The notes under the pieces are model-generated. The model saw only the letters and a program-made list of their open reading frames with translations, ran no database searches and was not told where the DNA came from. A stretch of DNA of 64,000 nt, taken from the NCBI RefSeq assembly GCF_000745265.1, contig NZ_JQNN01000001.1:682001-746000 (forward strand), in the 5' to 3' direction. Origin of the DNA: Massilia sp. 9096 (GTDB lineage Bacteria > Pseudomonadota > Gammaproteobacteria > Burkholderiales > Burkholderiaceae_D). A program made the translations under genes and the position numbers. Below, in pieces: positions 7,892 to 15,612 of this stretch (its first letter is position 1; the number at the start of each line of letters is the position of its first letter).

Positions 7892-9088
7892 ATGGACAAT
7901 CGCACCGCTCATATCCGTCAGATTCGTGCTACTCAGCGTTTCAAAATGCGTTTGGCCGGCGTGGCGATGCTCGGTGTCGTCATTTCCTTGGCGGGCGTGC
8001 TGGCGGGACATCAGGTGGCGCTGCAGTTCCCGGCGGTAACTTCCACGCCGGACAGCGCGCCGGCGCTGACGGCCGGCCGCGCCGTCGCCACGAGCACGGC
8101 GCCGGCGCAGGCGCCGGCAAGCCAGTCCAAGGCGCGCCGCGTGTATCCGTTTTCGATCGTGCCCGGCGGCGTGCTCGATCGCGCCGAGCTGGCGCATGTG
8201 ATCGCGCGCGACAAGGTGGCGGCGGCGCACTATGCCGGCTTCCAGGCCGACCAGGCCAAGGTGGTCACGGTCGCCAAGGCGCGCGCCGTCTATGTGTCCT
8301 ACCGCAAGAACGGCCAGGTGTACTGGACGTCGAAGAAAGTCATGCTGGCCGAAGGCGAGACCCTGCTGTCCGACGGCGCCAGCGAAATCCGCACGCGCTG
8401 CGGCAATCGCGTCTCCGAGGAGCGCCGCCTGCCGGTGGCGGCCGACGAGCCGGCGCCGGAAGTGCTCGACACCGCGATGGAAGCCGGCGACGACGAAGGC
8501 GGCGCCCAGCCGGCCAGCATGGCGCTGGGCGACGACGGCGCCGGCCCCGGCGGCATCGGCGCGATCCGCACCCCGGTGACCTTCGCCAACGGCAGCGCCC
8601 TGGTGCAGGCCGGCCCTGAGCGTACCTCCGCGCCGGCCACGCCGCTCGGCACGTCCGGCCTGCCGCGCACCTACAACGGCAAGCCCACGACGATCGCCGC
8701 GCCGCAGGCCGCCCAGGTCAAGCCGGTGCCGGTTTCCGGGATCGACCGCGCCAGCGGCGGGGTCGCGGTGGGGGCCCGGGGAAGCGGCGGCACCGGCACG
8801 CGCACGGCCGCCACCAGCGCCAGCGTCGACCCGGCGCCCGCCGATTCGACCAATCCGCTCGCCGGCACCGCCCCGGTGCTCGGCTCGATCGACCTCCCGC
8901 CGCCTTCGGGCACGCCCGAACTGCCGCCACTGACGGACACGCTGGCGCCGGTCCCGGCCGCGCCGCTCGCGCCGGCCCAGCCGGGCGCCGACACCGCCAA
9001 CGTCCCCGAGCCGGGCAGCCTGTGGCTGAGCGGCATCGCGCTGGCGGCACTGGCAACCCTGCGCCGCAAGACGCGCCAGCCGCGCTGA
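7892..9088 (+). CDS. PEP-CTERM sorting domain protein of unknown function
   Basis: 398 residues. An N-terminal hydrophobic helix (residues about 20-42) anchors or exports it. Residues about 85-190 form a compact domain with a VYPFSIVPGGVLDRAEL start, a YVSYRKNGQVYWTSKKV strand pair and two Cys around TRCGN. A long Pro/Ala/Gly-rich low-complexity linker follows (about 195-365). The C-terminus is a classic PEP-CTERM signal: VPEPGSLWLSGIALAALA followed by LRRKTRQPR. Such tails are processed by exosortase during export of surface or exopolysaccharide-associated proteins; no exosortase gene lies in this window. The function of the central domain is not recognised. Confidence 0.82.
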   Translation: MDNRTAHIRQIRATQRFKMRLAGVAMLGVVISLAGVLAGHQVALQFPAVTSTPDSAPALTAGRAVATSTAPAQAPASQSKARRVYPFSIVPGGVLDRAELAHVIARDKVAAAHYAGFQADQAKVVTVAKARAVYVSYRKNGQVYWTSKKVMLAEGETLLSDGASEIRTRCGNRVSEERRLPVAADEPAPEVLDTAMEAGDDEGGAQPASMALGDDGAGPGGIGAIRTPVTFANGSALVQAGPERTSAPATPLGTSGLPRTYNGKPTTIAAPQAAQVKPVPVSGIDRASGGVAVGARGSGGTGTRTAATSASVDPAPADSTNPLAGTAPVLGSIDLPPPSGTPELPPLTDTLAPVPAAPLAPAQPGADTANVPEPGSLWLSGIALAALATLRRKTRQPR

Positions 9089-9203
9089 GCCTCCCTCGCG
9101 CGCCGGCGCACGCCCGCGGCGCGGGTGTGGCGGCGAGTGCACGGCCGATCTTGATTGCCGAAAAAATCTCTTTCCGAATGGAACTTTTCGGGCATGCTGG
9201 TTT

Positions 9204-9209
9204 TATAAT
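9204..9209 (+). promoter_or_regulatory. Candidate -10 element upstream of the PilT-like gene
   Basis: A perfect TATAAT hexamer lies 36 bases before the 9245 ATG. The -35 region is poor for sigma-70. A GGAACTT (9180-9186) resembles an ECF -35 box, but no matching -10 was found. Confidence 0.35.
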
Positions 9210-9244
9210 TCCTGCATCGACCGATTCCAATTGCACAAGCCAGC

Positions 9245-10369
9245 ATGATCGAACACCACCAGTCCTCGCAGATTCCCACCCTGTCGTACATCGAGAACGA
9301 AGACCACCCGGTGTTCGGCACCCTGGTCGAGCAGATCCTGCACCTGCTGAATTCGAAACTGGTGTTCTCGGACGTCATCATCCACCAGAACAGCCCGCTG
9401 ATGCTGCGCCAGCCGAAGGGCCTGGTGGCGGTCACCGATTCGCCGATCACCAAGGAAGAGCTGGAAGAATTCTTCGACGTCATCGAGCCGAACTGGGCCG
9501 AGCGCATCCAGGAACGCGCGTTCGACCGCTCGATCGACCTGCACACCGCGCGCATCCGCGCCAACTGCTTCAGCTTCCAGGGCAAGAAGCGCCTGGGCTG
9601 CGTGATCCGCCGCTTCCCGAAGGAGCCGCTGGCGCTGGGCGAACTCGGACTGCACCTTGACGAGCAGGAATTCGCGCGCCTGACCTCCGGCCTGGTGCTG
9701 ATCATCGGCGACACCTGCCAGGGCAAGTCGACCACGATCGCCTCCATCCTCGACGAGATCAACCGCCAGCGCTCGGGCCACATCATCACCATCGAAGACC
9801 CGGTCGAGACCCTGATCCCGCAGCGCAAGTGCATCATCACCCAGCGCGAAGTCGGGGCCGATGCCGACGTCGGCAGCTACTACCTGGGTGCGCTGGACGC
9901 CTTGCGCGAACGGCCCGACGTGATCGTGATCGGCGAGATCCGCGACGCCCAGACCGCCCAGGAAGCGCTGGCGCTGGCCGAGAGCGGCCCGCTGGTGCTG
10001 GCCACGCTGCACGCGCGCTCGACCGAGCTGGGCCTGCAGAAGATGCTGCGCCTGCTGGGCAACTCGGGCGCGCAGAACCAGGCGCTGGCGCACGCGCTGC
10101 GCGGCGTGCTGTGCCAGGCGCTGCTGCCGTCCAGGCAGGGCAACCGCTACCACCTCGCGACCGAATGCCTGTCGGTCAGCCCGGCCGTGGCCGGCATGAT
10201 CGAGGAGGGCGACCTGGGCGCGATCCGCGCCCACATGAACCTCGGGCGCACACCCGGCTGCCACACCATGAACAGCGTGCTGGAAGGCCTGCTGGCTTCG
10301 CACAAGGTGGGTGTGGACGACGCGCGTGCGGCGACCACGGACCGGATCGGGTTTGCGGAGATGGTGTAG
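9245..10369 (+). CDS. PilT/PilU-like type IV pilus retraction-type ATPase
   Basis: 374 residues, the normal PilT/PilU size. After a PAS-like N-terminal domain (1-125) comes the GspE/PilT ATPase core. It contains the P-loop GDTCQGKST (155-163), an Asp-box TIEDPVE, the QREVGAD segment, Walker B with VIVIGEIRDAQTAQEAL (about 222-238) and the His-box ATLHARS. Retraction ATPases are cytoplasmic hexamers that power pilus depolymerisation. The P-loop normally reads GPTGSGKST, so the Cys-Gln pair is unusual, although the invariant G, K and S/T remain. The gene is isolated from other pil genes, which favours a PilU-like accessory or a specialised motor over the main PilT. No SD better than the base run before ATG was seen. 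Confidence 0.88.
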   Translation: MIEHHQSSQIPTLSYIENEDHPVFGTLVEQILHLLNSKLVFSDVIIHQNSPLMLRQPKGLVAVTDSPITKEELEEFFDVIEPNWAERIQERAFDRSIDLHTARIRANCFSFQGKKRLGCVIRRFPKEPLALGELGLHLDEQEFARLTSGLVLIIGDTCQGKSTTIASILDEINRQRSGHIITIEDPVETLIPQRKCIITQREVGADADVGSYYLGALDALRERPDVIVIGEIRDAQTAQEALALAESGPLVLATLHARSTELGLQKMLRLLGNSGAQNQALAHALRGVLCQALLPSRQGNRYHLATECLSVSPAVAGMIEEGDLGAIRAHMNLGRTPGCHTMNSVLEGLLASHKVGVDDARAATTDRIGFAEMV

Positions 10370-10464
10370 GCCGGCTGAGCTGTGCAGGCCGCCGCCATGC
10401 GAAGACGTTGGGAACGGATGCGGCTTTTCCGCCAATAGCGACGCAGCGGCTTGCCGCGATCGGT

Positions 10465-11445
10465 TCAGGCGACGGGCGTCGGTTCGCGCAGCGGTTCGTC
10501 GCTCGTCTGCGTGGCGACGGCGGGGGCGGGCGCCGGCGCCGCCTCCTCGGTGATCATCAGGCGGTTGATGTGGCGGTCGAACTGGCCGGCCTGGCGGCAT
10601 TGCACCGGCGCGTATTCGTACAGGAAGCAGGGCAGCAGCGCGTACTGGATGCCGAGCAGCAGGCGCGGCTTGCGCAGCGGCGCGGCGCCTTTGTGGATGC
10701 CCTTGGTGTCGATCAGGAAGCCGGTGCCGGCTTCGCCCTCGATCGACGTGACGCTCGCGTACTTGCGCGCGACCTCGGCGTCGGCATAGGGCCGCAGGCG
10801 CATCGGCATGCGCTCGCGGTGGCTGCCTTCGACGTAGACGTGGGGCCCGCAGTCGCTGTCGACGTCGGTCAGGTAGATCAGCAGCTTGGTGCTGCCCGGC
10901 TCCGAATCGCGGTGGAAGCGCTGCACGGTGTCGGCCGCCGTGCCGGCGCGCGCGGCTTGCGGGAACGACCAGCGCAAGCCGAGGCTGACGATGGTCGGTG
11001 TGAAGCCGAGGTAGTCGCTCACCAGGCCGATGACGGCGGGATCGTTGGCGATCTGCAGCAGGTGCGGGCAAGCGACGATGGTCTCGAGCGGGTAGTCGCC
11101 CAGGCTCGCTTCCTGCGGTACCTCGCCCAGGCGGAAGCGCCGGCCGCTCCCGCGCGCATCGACCATGACCTTGTCGTCCAGGTAGCGCAGCATGTCGTCG
11201 CATTGCGCCCGCGACAGCAAGGGTCCGAGCCGCAGGCAGCCGGCCGCGCGCAAGCCGGCGGCCGGGTGGCGCGCACCCTGCGCGGGCGGGTGCGCGGCGC
11301 CGCGGTGGACGCGCAACGCGGCCACCAGGACCCGATGGCCGATATGGCGCAGGGTCCGGCTGGTGACGATCCGATGGAGGTAGTAAAGCGCGAGCCTGAG
11401 CCGGGTGGCGGCGGAACCGCGGCGAAACGATGCATAGGTTTGCAT
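10465..11445 (-). CDS. PhyH (phytanoyl-CoA dioxygenase) family Fe(II)/2-oxoglutarate oxygenase
   Basis: About 326 residues from the ATG at 11445, which follows a GGGGG-type ribosome-binding stretch. The iron-binding triad is visible: HRD in VQRFHRDSEPGS, and a distal His in GIHKGAAPLRKPR, where the second Arg fits the 2-oxoglutarate anchor. LLIYLTDVD and GPHVYVEGSHRE are typical of the family's double-stranded beta-helix. It is cytoplasmic by sequence, with an Arg-rich N-terminus and an Ala/Pro-rich tail. PhyH proteins hydroxylate diverse lipids and small molecules, so the substrate cannot be named. There is no clear operon partner. An alternative ATG at 11490 exists upstream. Confidence 0.82.
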   Translation of the reverse strand: MQTYASFRRGSAATRLRLALYYLHRIVTSRTLRHIGHRVLVAALRVHRGAAHPPAQGARHPAAGLRAAGCLRLGPLLSRAQCDDMLRYLDDKVMVDARGSGRRFRLGEVPQEASLGDYPLETIVACPHLLQIANDPAVIGLVSDYLGFTPTIVSLGLRWSFPQAARAGTAADTVQRFHRDSEPGSTKLLIYLTDVDSDCGPHVYVEGSHRERMPMRLRPYADAEVARKYASVTSIEGEAGTGFLIDTKGIHKGAAPLRKPRLLLGIQYALLPCFLYEYAPVQCRQAGQFDRHINRLMITEEAAPAPAPAVATQTSDEPLREPTPVA

Positions 11446-11542
11446 GATGACCCCCGAATGACTGAAAGCGAGCCGCCACGCGACCGGCATCCGAGTTTAA
11501 TTCAGTTCAGCAACTTTTCCTATCTGCATCTTTGTCTAATTG

Positions 11543-11731
11543 TCAGAATTTTGTATCCATCTCAAACGAACGTGCATGCATCCTGCATGACCGTTGCCGG
11601 ATGCTGCTGCGCAGCGCGTTGAAGTACCGGTTCGGCTCGTCGATGGTGACGAAGCGCGTCACCGCAACGCTGCCTTCGTCGAAGCCGCCGCCGAATTCGG
11701 CCTGCCGGGCGTGGTTTGACTTACTGTTGCG
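11543..11731 (-). pseudogene. Possible 3' relic of a coding gene behind the transglutaminase-like gene
   Basis: A minus-strand frame with no ATG start runs 62 codons to a TGA at 11543. Its middle reads like real protein (FGGGFDEGSVAVTRFVTIDE, then PNRYFNALRSS) in locally GC-rich, codon-biased sequence, while its last 15 codons look random and AT-richer. It overlaps the end of the transglutaminase-like gene. In related operons an Anbu proteasome-like peptidase or other genes can follow, so this may be a leftover of a deleted neighbour; the resemblance is too weak to name it. Could be chance. Confidence 0.22.
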
Positions 11732-12173
11732 TTACCACCAAGGGCATCACCAGCGCCTCGACGCGCATGGTCTCCTCGCCGCTGCCGCTGCCGCTGCCGC
11801 GCCGCATGCCGCGCACCGGCGCCGCCGATTCGTAGTCGCGCCCGATCGCCAGGCGGCAGCAGGCATCGGTCATCGGGCGGATCAGCGGCGACAGGTGCTC
11901 CGGCAGCTGCAGCCGCCCCCGTCGCAGGGGGATGGTGCTGACTACGCCTTCGACCAGGATGCGCACCGCGTCGTGCGCTTCGCTCAGGGTCAGCATGTGC
12001 GAAACGTTGCCGTAGGCGTCGCCGTAGGGCGCGCAATGGCCCGGCGCCGCGATCTTCCAGGACAGCACCTGCTGTTGCGGCCCGGCGCGCGGCGTCGGGT
12101 GCCGCTGCTCGATGCTGTAGGCTTGCGGCTGGGTATGGCGGTACAGGGTTTCGTGGCGGATCGACAGGTGCAT
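11721..12173 (-). CDS. Transglutaminase-family protein lacking its catalytic core (internal deletion)
   Basis: 150 residues, where relatives have about 270-290. Residues 1 to about 100 match the bacterial transglutaminase N-terminal beta domain (LSIRHETLYRHTQPQAYSIE, DAYGNVSHMLTLSEAHD). From about residue 107 the sequence jumps to what is normally the extreme C-terminus of the family: AIGRDYESAAPVRGMRRG, then a hydrophobic final strand ending VMPLVV. The Cys-His-Asp catalytic domain in between, about 130 residues, is absent, and the frame is kept across the junction. The product would be a catalytically dead two-strand shell, or the gene is decaying. It starts one base after the alpha-E gene and is the last member of the ATP-grasp / alpha-E / transglutaminase operon. 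Confidence 0.72.
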   Translation of the reverse strand: MHLSIRHETLYRHTQPQAYSIEQRHPTPRAGPQQQVLSWKIAAPGHCAPYGDAYGNVSHMLTLSEAHDAVRILVEGVVSTIPLRRGRLQLPEHLSPLIRPMTDACCRLAIGRDYESAAPVRGMRRGSGSGSGEETMRVEALVMPLVVTQQ

Positions 12174-12174
12174 C

Positions 12175-13140
12175 TCAGGCGCCCAGGGGCACGAGGAAAT
12201 CGCGGCTGATGCCGTTGCCGAGCGCGTAGACGTTCTTCATGAAGCGGTCCAGCGTGGCGTCCAGCCCGGCCTCCAGGACGTCTTCGATGCGCGCGAATTG
12301 CAGTTCGGCGTGCATCTTGCCGGCCAGGCGCTCGGTCTCGGACGAGACGTCGTTGCGCACCGCCTTCAGGTTCGCGACCACCTGCTCCATGCAGGCCAGC
12401 AGCGAGCGCGGCATGTCGGCGCGCAGCATCAGCAGTTCGGCCACGCGCGCCGGGGTGATCGAGTCGCGGTAGACCTTGCGGTAGATTTCGAAGCCGGCCA
12501 CGGAGCGCAGCAGCGCGGCCCAGTAGTAGAACTCGCGCTGGGTCAGCACGTCGTGGTCGTCTGACGAAGGGGCGGCGCCTCTGGTGCGGTGGTACTTCAC
12601 GTCGAGCAGGCGCGCGGTGCTGTCGGCGCGCTCCAGGAAGGTGCCGAGCTGGATGAAGTACAAGGCCGCGTCGTTGAGCATGGTGCCGAGCGTGACCCCC
12701 CGCGCCAGGTGGCAGCGGTGCTTGACCCATTCGAAGAAGGCGCCGGGGTCGGCGCTCGCATCCATGCCGCCGCGCACGCGCTCGGGCAGTTCGAGCCAGG
12801 TGGCGTTCTGCGTCTCCCAGAGTTCGGTGGTCAGCACCCCGCGTACCGCGCGCGCGTTCTCGCGCGCGGCGGTCAGGCAGGCCACGATCGACGAGGGGTT
12901 GGACGGATCGCGCACCATGAAGTCGAGCACGTTCTCGACATCGAGCGCGCCGTGGCGCGCGTCGAAGGCGTCCTGCAGCTCGGAGATGCCGAGCATGGCG
13001 CGCCAGGCCTGCTCGGTCTCGAGCCTGGACTGCGGCAGCATCGAGGTCTGCAGCGCGACGTCGAGCATGCGCGCGGTGTTCTCGGCGCGCTCGGTGTAGC
13101 GCGCCATCCAGTACAGGTGGTCGGCGGTGCGGCTCAGCAT
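12175..13140 (-). CDS. Alpha-E domain protein (DUF403)
   Basis: 321 residues, full length for the family. It opens with the diagnostic MLSRTADHLYWMARYTERAE and is almost entirely helical, including FFEWVKHRCHLARGVTLG and YFIQLGTFLERADSTARLLD. Alpha-E proteins are encoded next to circularly permuted ATP-grasp proteins and transglutaminases, as here, and are proposed to take part in ATP-dependent peptide synthesis or modification together with them; sometimes the Anbu peptidase is also present. No biochemical function is established. It lies 13 bases after the ATP-grasp gene and one base before the truncated transglutaminase, so one transcript is likely. The family assignment is firm. Confidence 0.92.
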   Translation of the reverse strand: MLSRTADHLYWMARYTERAENTARMLDVALQTSMLPQSRLETEQAWRAMLGISELQDAFDARHGALDVENVLDFMVRDPSNPSSIVACLTAARENARAVRGVLTTELWETQNATWLELPERVRGGMDASADPGAFFEWVKHRCHLARGVTLGTMLNDAALYFIQLGTFLERADSTARLLDVKYHRTRGAAPSSDDHDVLTQREFYYWAALLRSVAGFEIYRKVYRDSITPARVAELLMLRADMPRSLLACMEQVVANLKAVRNDVSSETERLAGKMHAELQFARIEDVLEAGLDATLDRFMKNVYALGNGISRDFLVPLGA

Positions 13141-13153
13141 GTCGTGTGCTTCC

Positions 13154-14575
13154 TCATTCTTCCAGAATCCAGGTGTCCTTGGTGCCGCCGCCCTGCGACG
13201 AGTTCACCACCAGCGAGCCTTCGCGCAGCGCCACGCGCGTCAGGCCGCCGGGCACCATCGAGATCGTCTTGCCCGACAGGACGAACGGGCGCAGGTCGAT
13301 GTGGCGCGGCGCGATGCCGTTCTCGACGTAGGTCGGGCAGGCCGACAGGGCCAGTGTCGGCTGGGCGATGTAGCCGTCCGGTCTGGCGATCAGCCTGCGG
13401 CGGAAATCCTCGATCTGCGCGCGGCTCGCGCTCGGGCCGATCAGCATGCCGTAGCCGCCGGCGCCGTGCACTTCCTTGACCACCAGCTGTTCCAGGTGGG
13501 CCAGCGTGTAGGCCAGGTCGGCGGGCTTCCTGCACTGCCAGGTCGGCACGTTGTTCAGCAGCGCTTCCTCGCTCAGGTAGAAACGGATCATGTCCGGCAC
13601 GTAGGGGTAGATCGACTTGTCGTCGGCCACGCCGGTGCCGATCGCGTTGGCCAGCGTCACGCGTCCGGCGCGGTACACCGACAGCAGGCCGGGCACGCCC
13701 AGCGTCGAATCCGAGCGGAACGCGAGCGGGTCGAGGAAGTCGTCGTCCAGGCGCCGGTAGATCACGTCGACGCGGCGCGGGCCGCGGATGGTGCGCATCC
13801 ACACCGCGTTGGCGTTGACGAACAGGTCCTTGCCCTCGACCAGCTCGACGCCCATCTGCTGGGCCAGGAAGGCGTGCTCGAAGTAGGCCGAGTTGTACAT
13901 CCCCGGCGTGAGCACGACCACGGTGGGGTCGTCGACGCCTTGCGGGGCCACGCTGCGCAAATTGTCGAGCAACAGGTCCGGGTAGTGGTCGACCGGCGCG
14001 ATGCGGTGGCGCGCGAACAGTTCCGGGAACAGGCGCATCATCATCTTGCGGTCTTCCAGCATGTACGACACGCCGGACGGCACGCGCAGGTTGTCTTCCA
14101 GGACGTAGAACTCGCCCTGGCCGGCGCGCACGATGTCGACCCCGGCGATGTGGGCGTAGATGTCGCTGGCCACGGTGATGCCCTGCATCTCCGGGCGGTA
14201 TTGGGCGTTCTGGTAGATCTGCCGGGCCGGGATGATGCCGGCCTTGACGATGTGCTGGTCGTGGTAGATGTCGTGCACGAACATGTTGAGCGCCTTGACC
14301 CGCTGCACCAGGCCGGCCTGCAGCGCGCTCCACTCGTGCGCCGGGATGATGCGCGGGATGGTGTCGAACGGGATCAGGCGCTCGGTGCCGGCGTCGTCGC
14401 CGTACACGGCAAAGGTGATGCCGACGCGGCGGAACGCCAGGTCGGCTTCCAGGCGCTTGCGTTCGATGCGCTGCGGGTTCTGGCCGCGCAGCCAGGCCTC
14501 GAACTCGCGGTAGTGCTCGCGCGTCGCCCCACCTGCCGTACCGCCGCTCGTCATCTCGTTGAAGAAGTCCCGCAT
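13154..14575 (-). CDS. Circularly permuted type 2 ATP-grasp protein (DUF404/DUF407)
   Basis: About 473 residues from the ATG at 14575 (MRDFFNEM), which matches the usual family start; an in-frame ATG at 14626 would add a non-conserved leader. Recognisable blocks include PFDTIPRIIPAHEW, LNMFVHDIYHDQHIVKAGII, YVLEDNLRVPSGVSYMLEDR (ATP-grasp core), VVVLTPGMYNSAYFEHAFLA, IYRRLDDDFLDPLAF and the final VNSSQGGGTKDTW. Proteins of this family are predicted carboxylate-amine ligases that could add amino acids to a peptide or protein. It is first in the three-gene operon; substrate and partner proteins are unknown. Confidence 0.92.
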   Translation of the reverse strand: MRDFFNEMTSGGTAGGATREHYREFEAWLRGQNPQRIERKRLEADLAFRRVGITFAVYGDDAGTERLIPFDTIPRIIPAHEWSALQAGLVQRVKALNMFVHDIYHDQHIVKAGIIPARQIYQNAQYRPEMQGITVASDIYAHIAGVDIVRAGQGEFYVLEDNLRVPSGVSYMLEDRKMMMRLFPELFARHRIAPVDHYPDLLLDNLRSVAPQGVDDPTVVVLTPGMYNSAYFEHAFLAQQMGVELVEGKDLFVNANAVWMRTIRGPRRVDVIYRRLDDDFLDPLAFRSDSTLGVPGLLSVYRAGRVTLANAIGTGVADDKSIYPYVPDMIRFYLSEEALLNNVPTWQCRKPADLAYTLAHLEQLVVKEVHGAGGYGMLIGPSASRAQIEDFRRRLIARPDGYIAQPTLALSACPTYVENGIAPRHIDLRPFVLSGKTISMVPGGLTRVALREGSLVVNSSQGGGTKDTWILEE

Positions 14576-14847
14576 GCCGCCACCCCCGTATCTTTTTATA
14601 TGATCAACATACAAGAAGCATGCCAAACCAATCCGGCGCGAAATGCCCTACGCTGGTGCGCGCCGGCCTGCATGGGTGCGGGGCGGGGTGCGGCGCGCAC
14701 CCGCGCGTGGCACGGCCGGCGCCGCATGCCGTGCGCCGCAGCCGGGCCATCGACAAACTGCCCGGCAAGGCGTCGAATCGTGCTAGCCTGATTGCCGCAT
14801 GCGTCGCTGCTCGTTTCGCTTCAGCCGATAGAAAGGGACCATACAAT

Positions 14848-15612
14848 ATGCATCGTTTGCGCCATGTGCTTGCCGTCCTGCTGGCCTGGTCGCCGCTGGC
14901 GGCGGGCGCCGCCCAGGAGGCGACGCCGGACACCGGCCGCGTCGAAGTCAGCAGCACGCGCGACCCCGAACTGCGTTCCTATACGCAGATGCTGAAAGGC
15001 TTGCAGGCCTATCGCGACAAGCATGCGCTGGCGCCGGACTCCGAGATGTATTTCATCCTGATCCCGAAGTCGAAACAGGTCGGGATGCAGGGTCTCAAGA
15101 TGCGCCTGGCCAGCGACGACGATTCGATCGACATCCCGGTCGACGCGGGCGGCAGGTTCAAGCTGCCCCTGGTCGAACAGAAGCGCGACGGCGAATACGA
15201 CCTGATCCTGGACCGGCCGAAAGGGCTTTTCAGGATCAAGCCTTATGTGAAAAGCGCCCAGCTGCCGCCCGACACCAAGCGCCTGGGGGATCTCAGGCTC
15301 GAATGCAAGGTGCGCTGGGCCATCGAAAAGCAGGAAGTGACCCGGGTGTTCCTCACCTATGTGAACCTGGTAGGCACCGGCGATCCATGCACGTCGCGTG
15401 CGGTGTCCGTCATGTTCCTTGCGCCGCTTGGCATCGACGCGGTGACGCTCGATACGCCCGGGCGCACCATCGCGCTCAAGGTGCGCGACTACGAAAATTA
15501 TGCGCTGCCCTTGTGGGACGCCAGCCTGGCCGACGATAGCCCGGTCCGCTACACGAGCGGCGCGGCGCCGTCCGGCAACGTCAATCCGGCGGCACCGCCC
15601 GGTTCGCGTTGA
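14848..15612 (+). CDS. Secreted protein of unknown function
   Basis: 254 residues. The start at 14848 was chosen because it follows GAAAGGGA at a suitable distance and begins a signal peptide (LRHVLAVLLAWSPLAAGAA, cleavage near AQE). The mature protein has no recognised family. Visible features are a charged SSTRDPELRSYTQMLKGLQA helix, a YFILIPKSKQVGMQGLKMRL strand, an RPKGLFRIKPYV segment and two Cys (LECKVRW and DPCTSRAV) that could form a disulfide. Length and beta-rich pattern suggest a small periplasmic or surface domain. Its last 32 bases overlap the convergent cytochrome gene. No function is proposed. Confidence 0.7.
   Translation: MHRLRHVLAVLLAWSPLAAGAAQEATPDTGRVEVSSTRDPELRSYTQMLKGLQAYRDKHALAPDSEMYFILIPKSKQVGMQGLKMRLASDDDSIDIPVDAGGRFKLPLVEQKRDGEYDLILDRPKGLFRIKPYVKSAQLPPDTKRLGDLRLECKVRWAIEKQEVTRVFLTYVNLVGTGDPCTSRAVSVMFLAPLGIDAVTLDTPGRTIALKVRDYENYALPLWDASLADDSPVRYTSGAAPSGNVNPAAPPGSR

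Noticed and set aside
9180..9186. GGAACTT as a sigma-E type -35 element
   Set aside because: No matching -10 (TCAAA or similar) was found at the required distance, so only the sigma-70 TATAAT was kept as a weak candidate.
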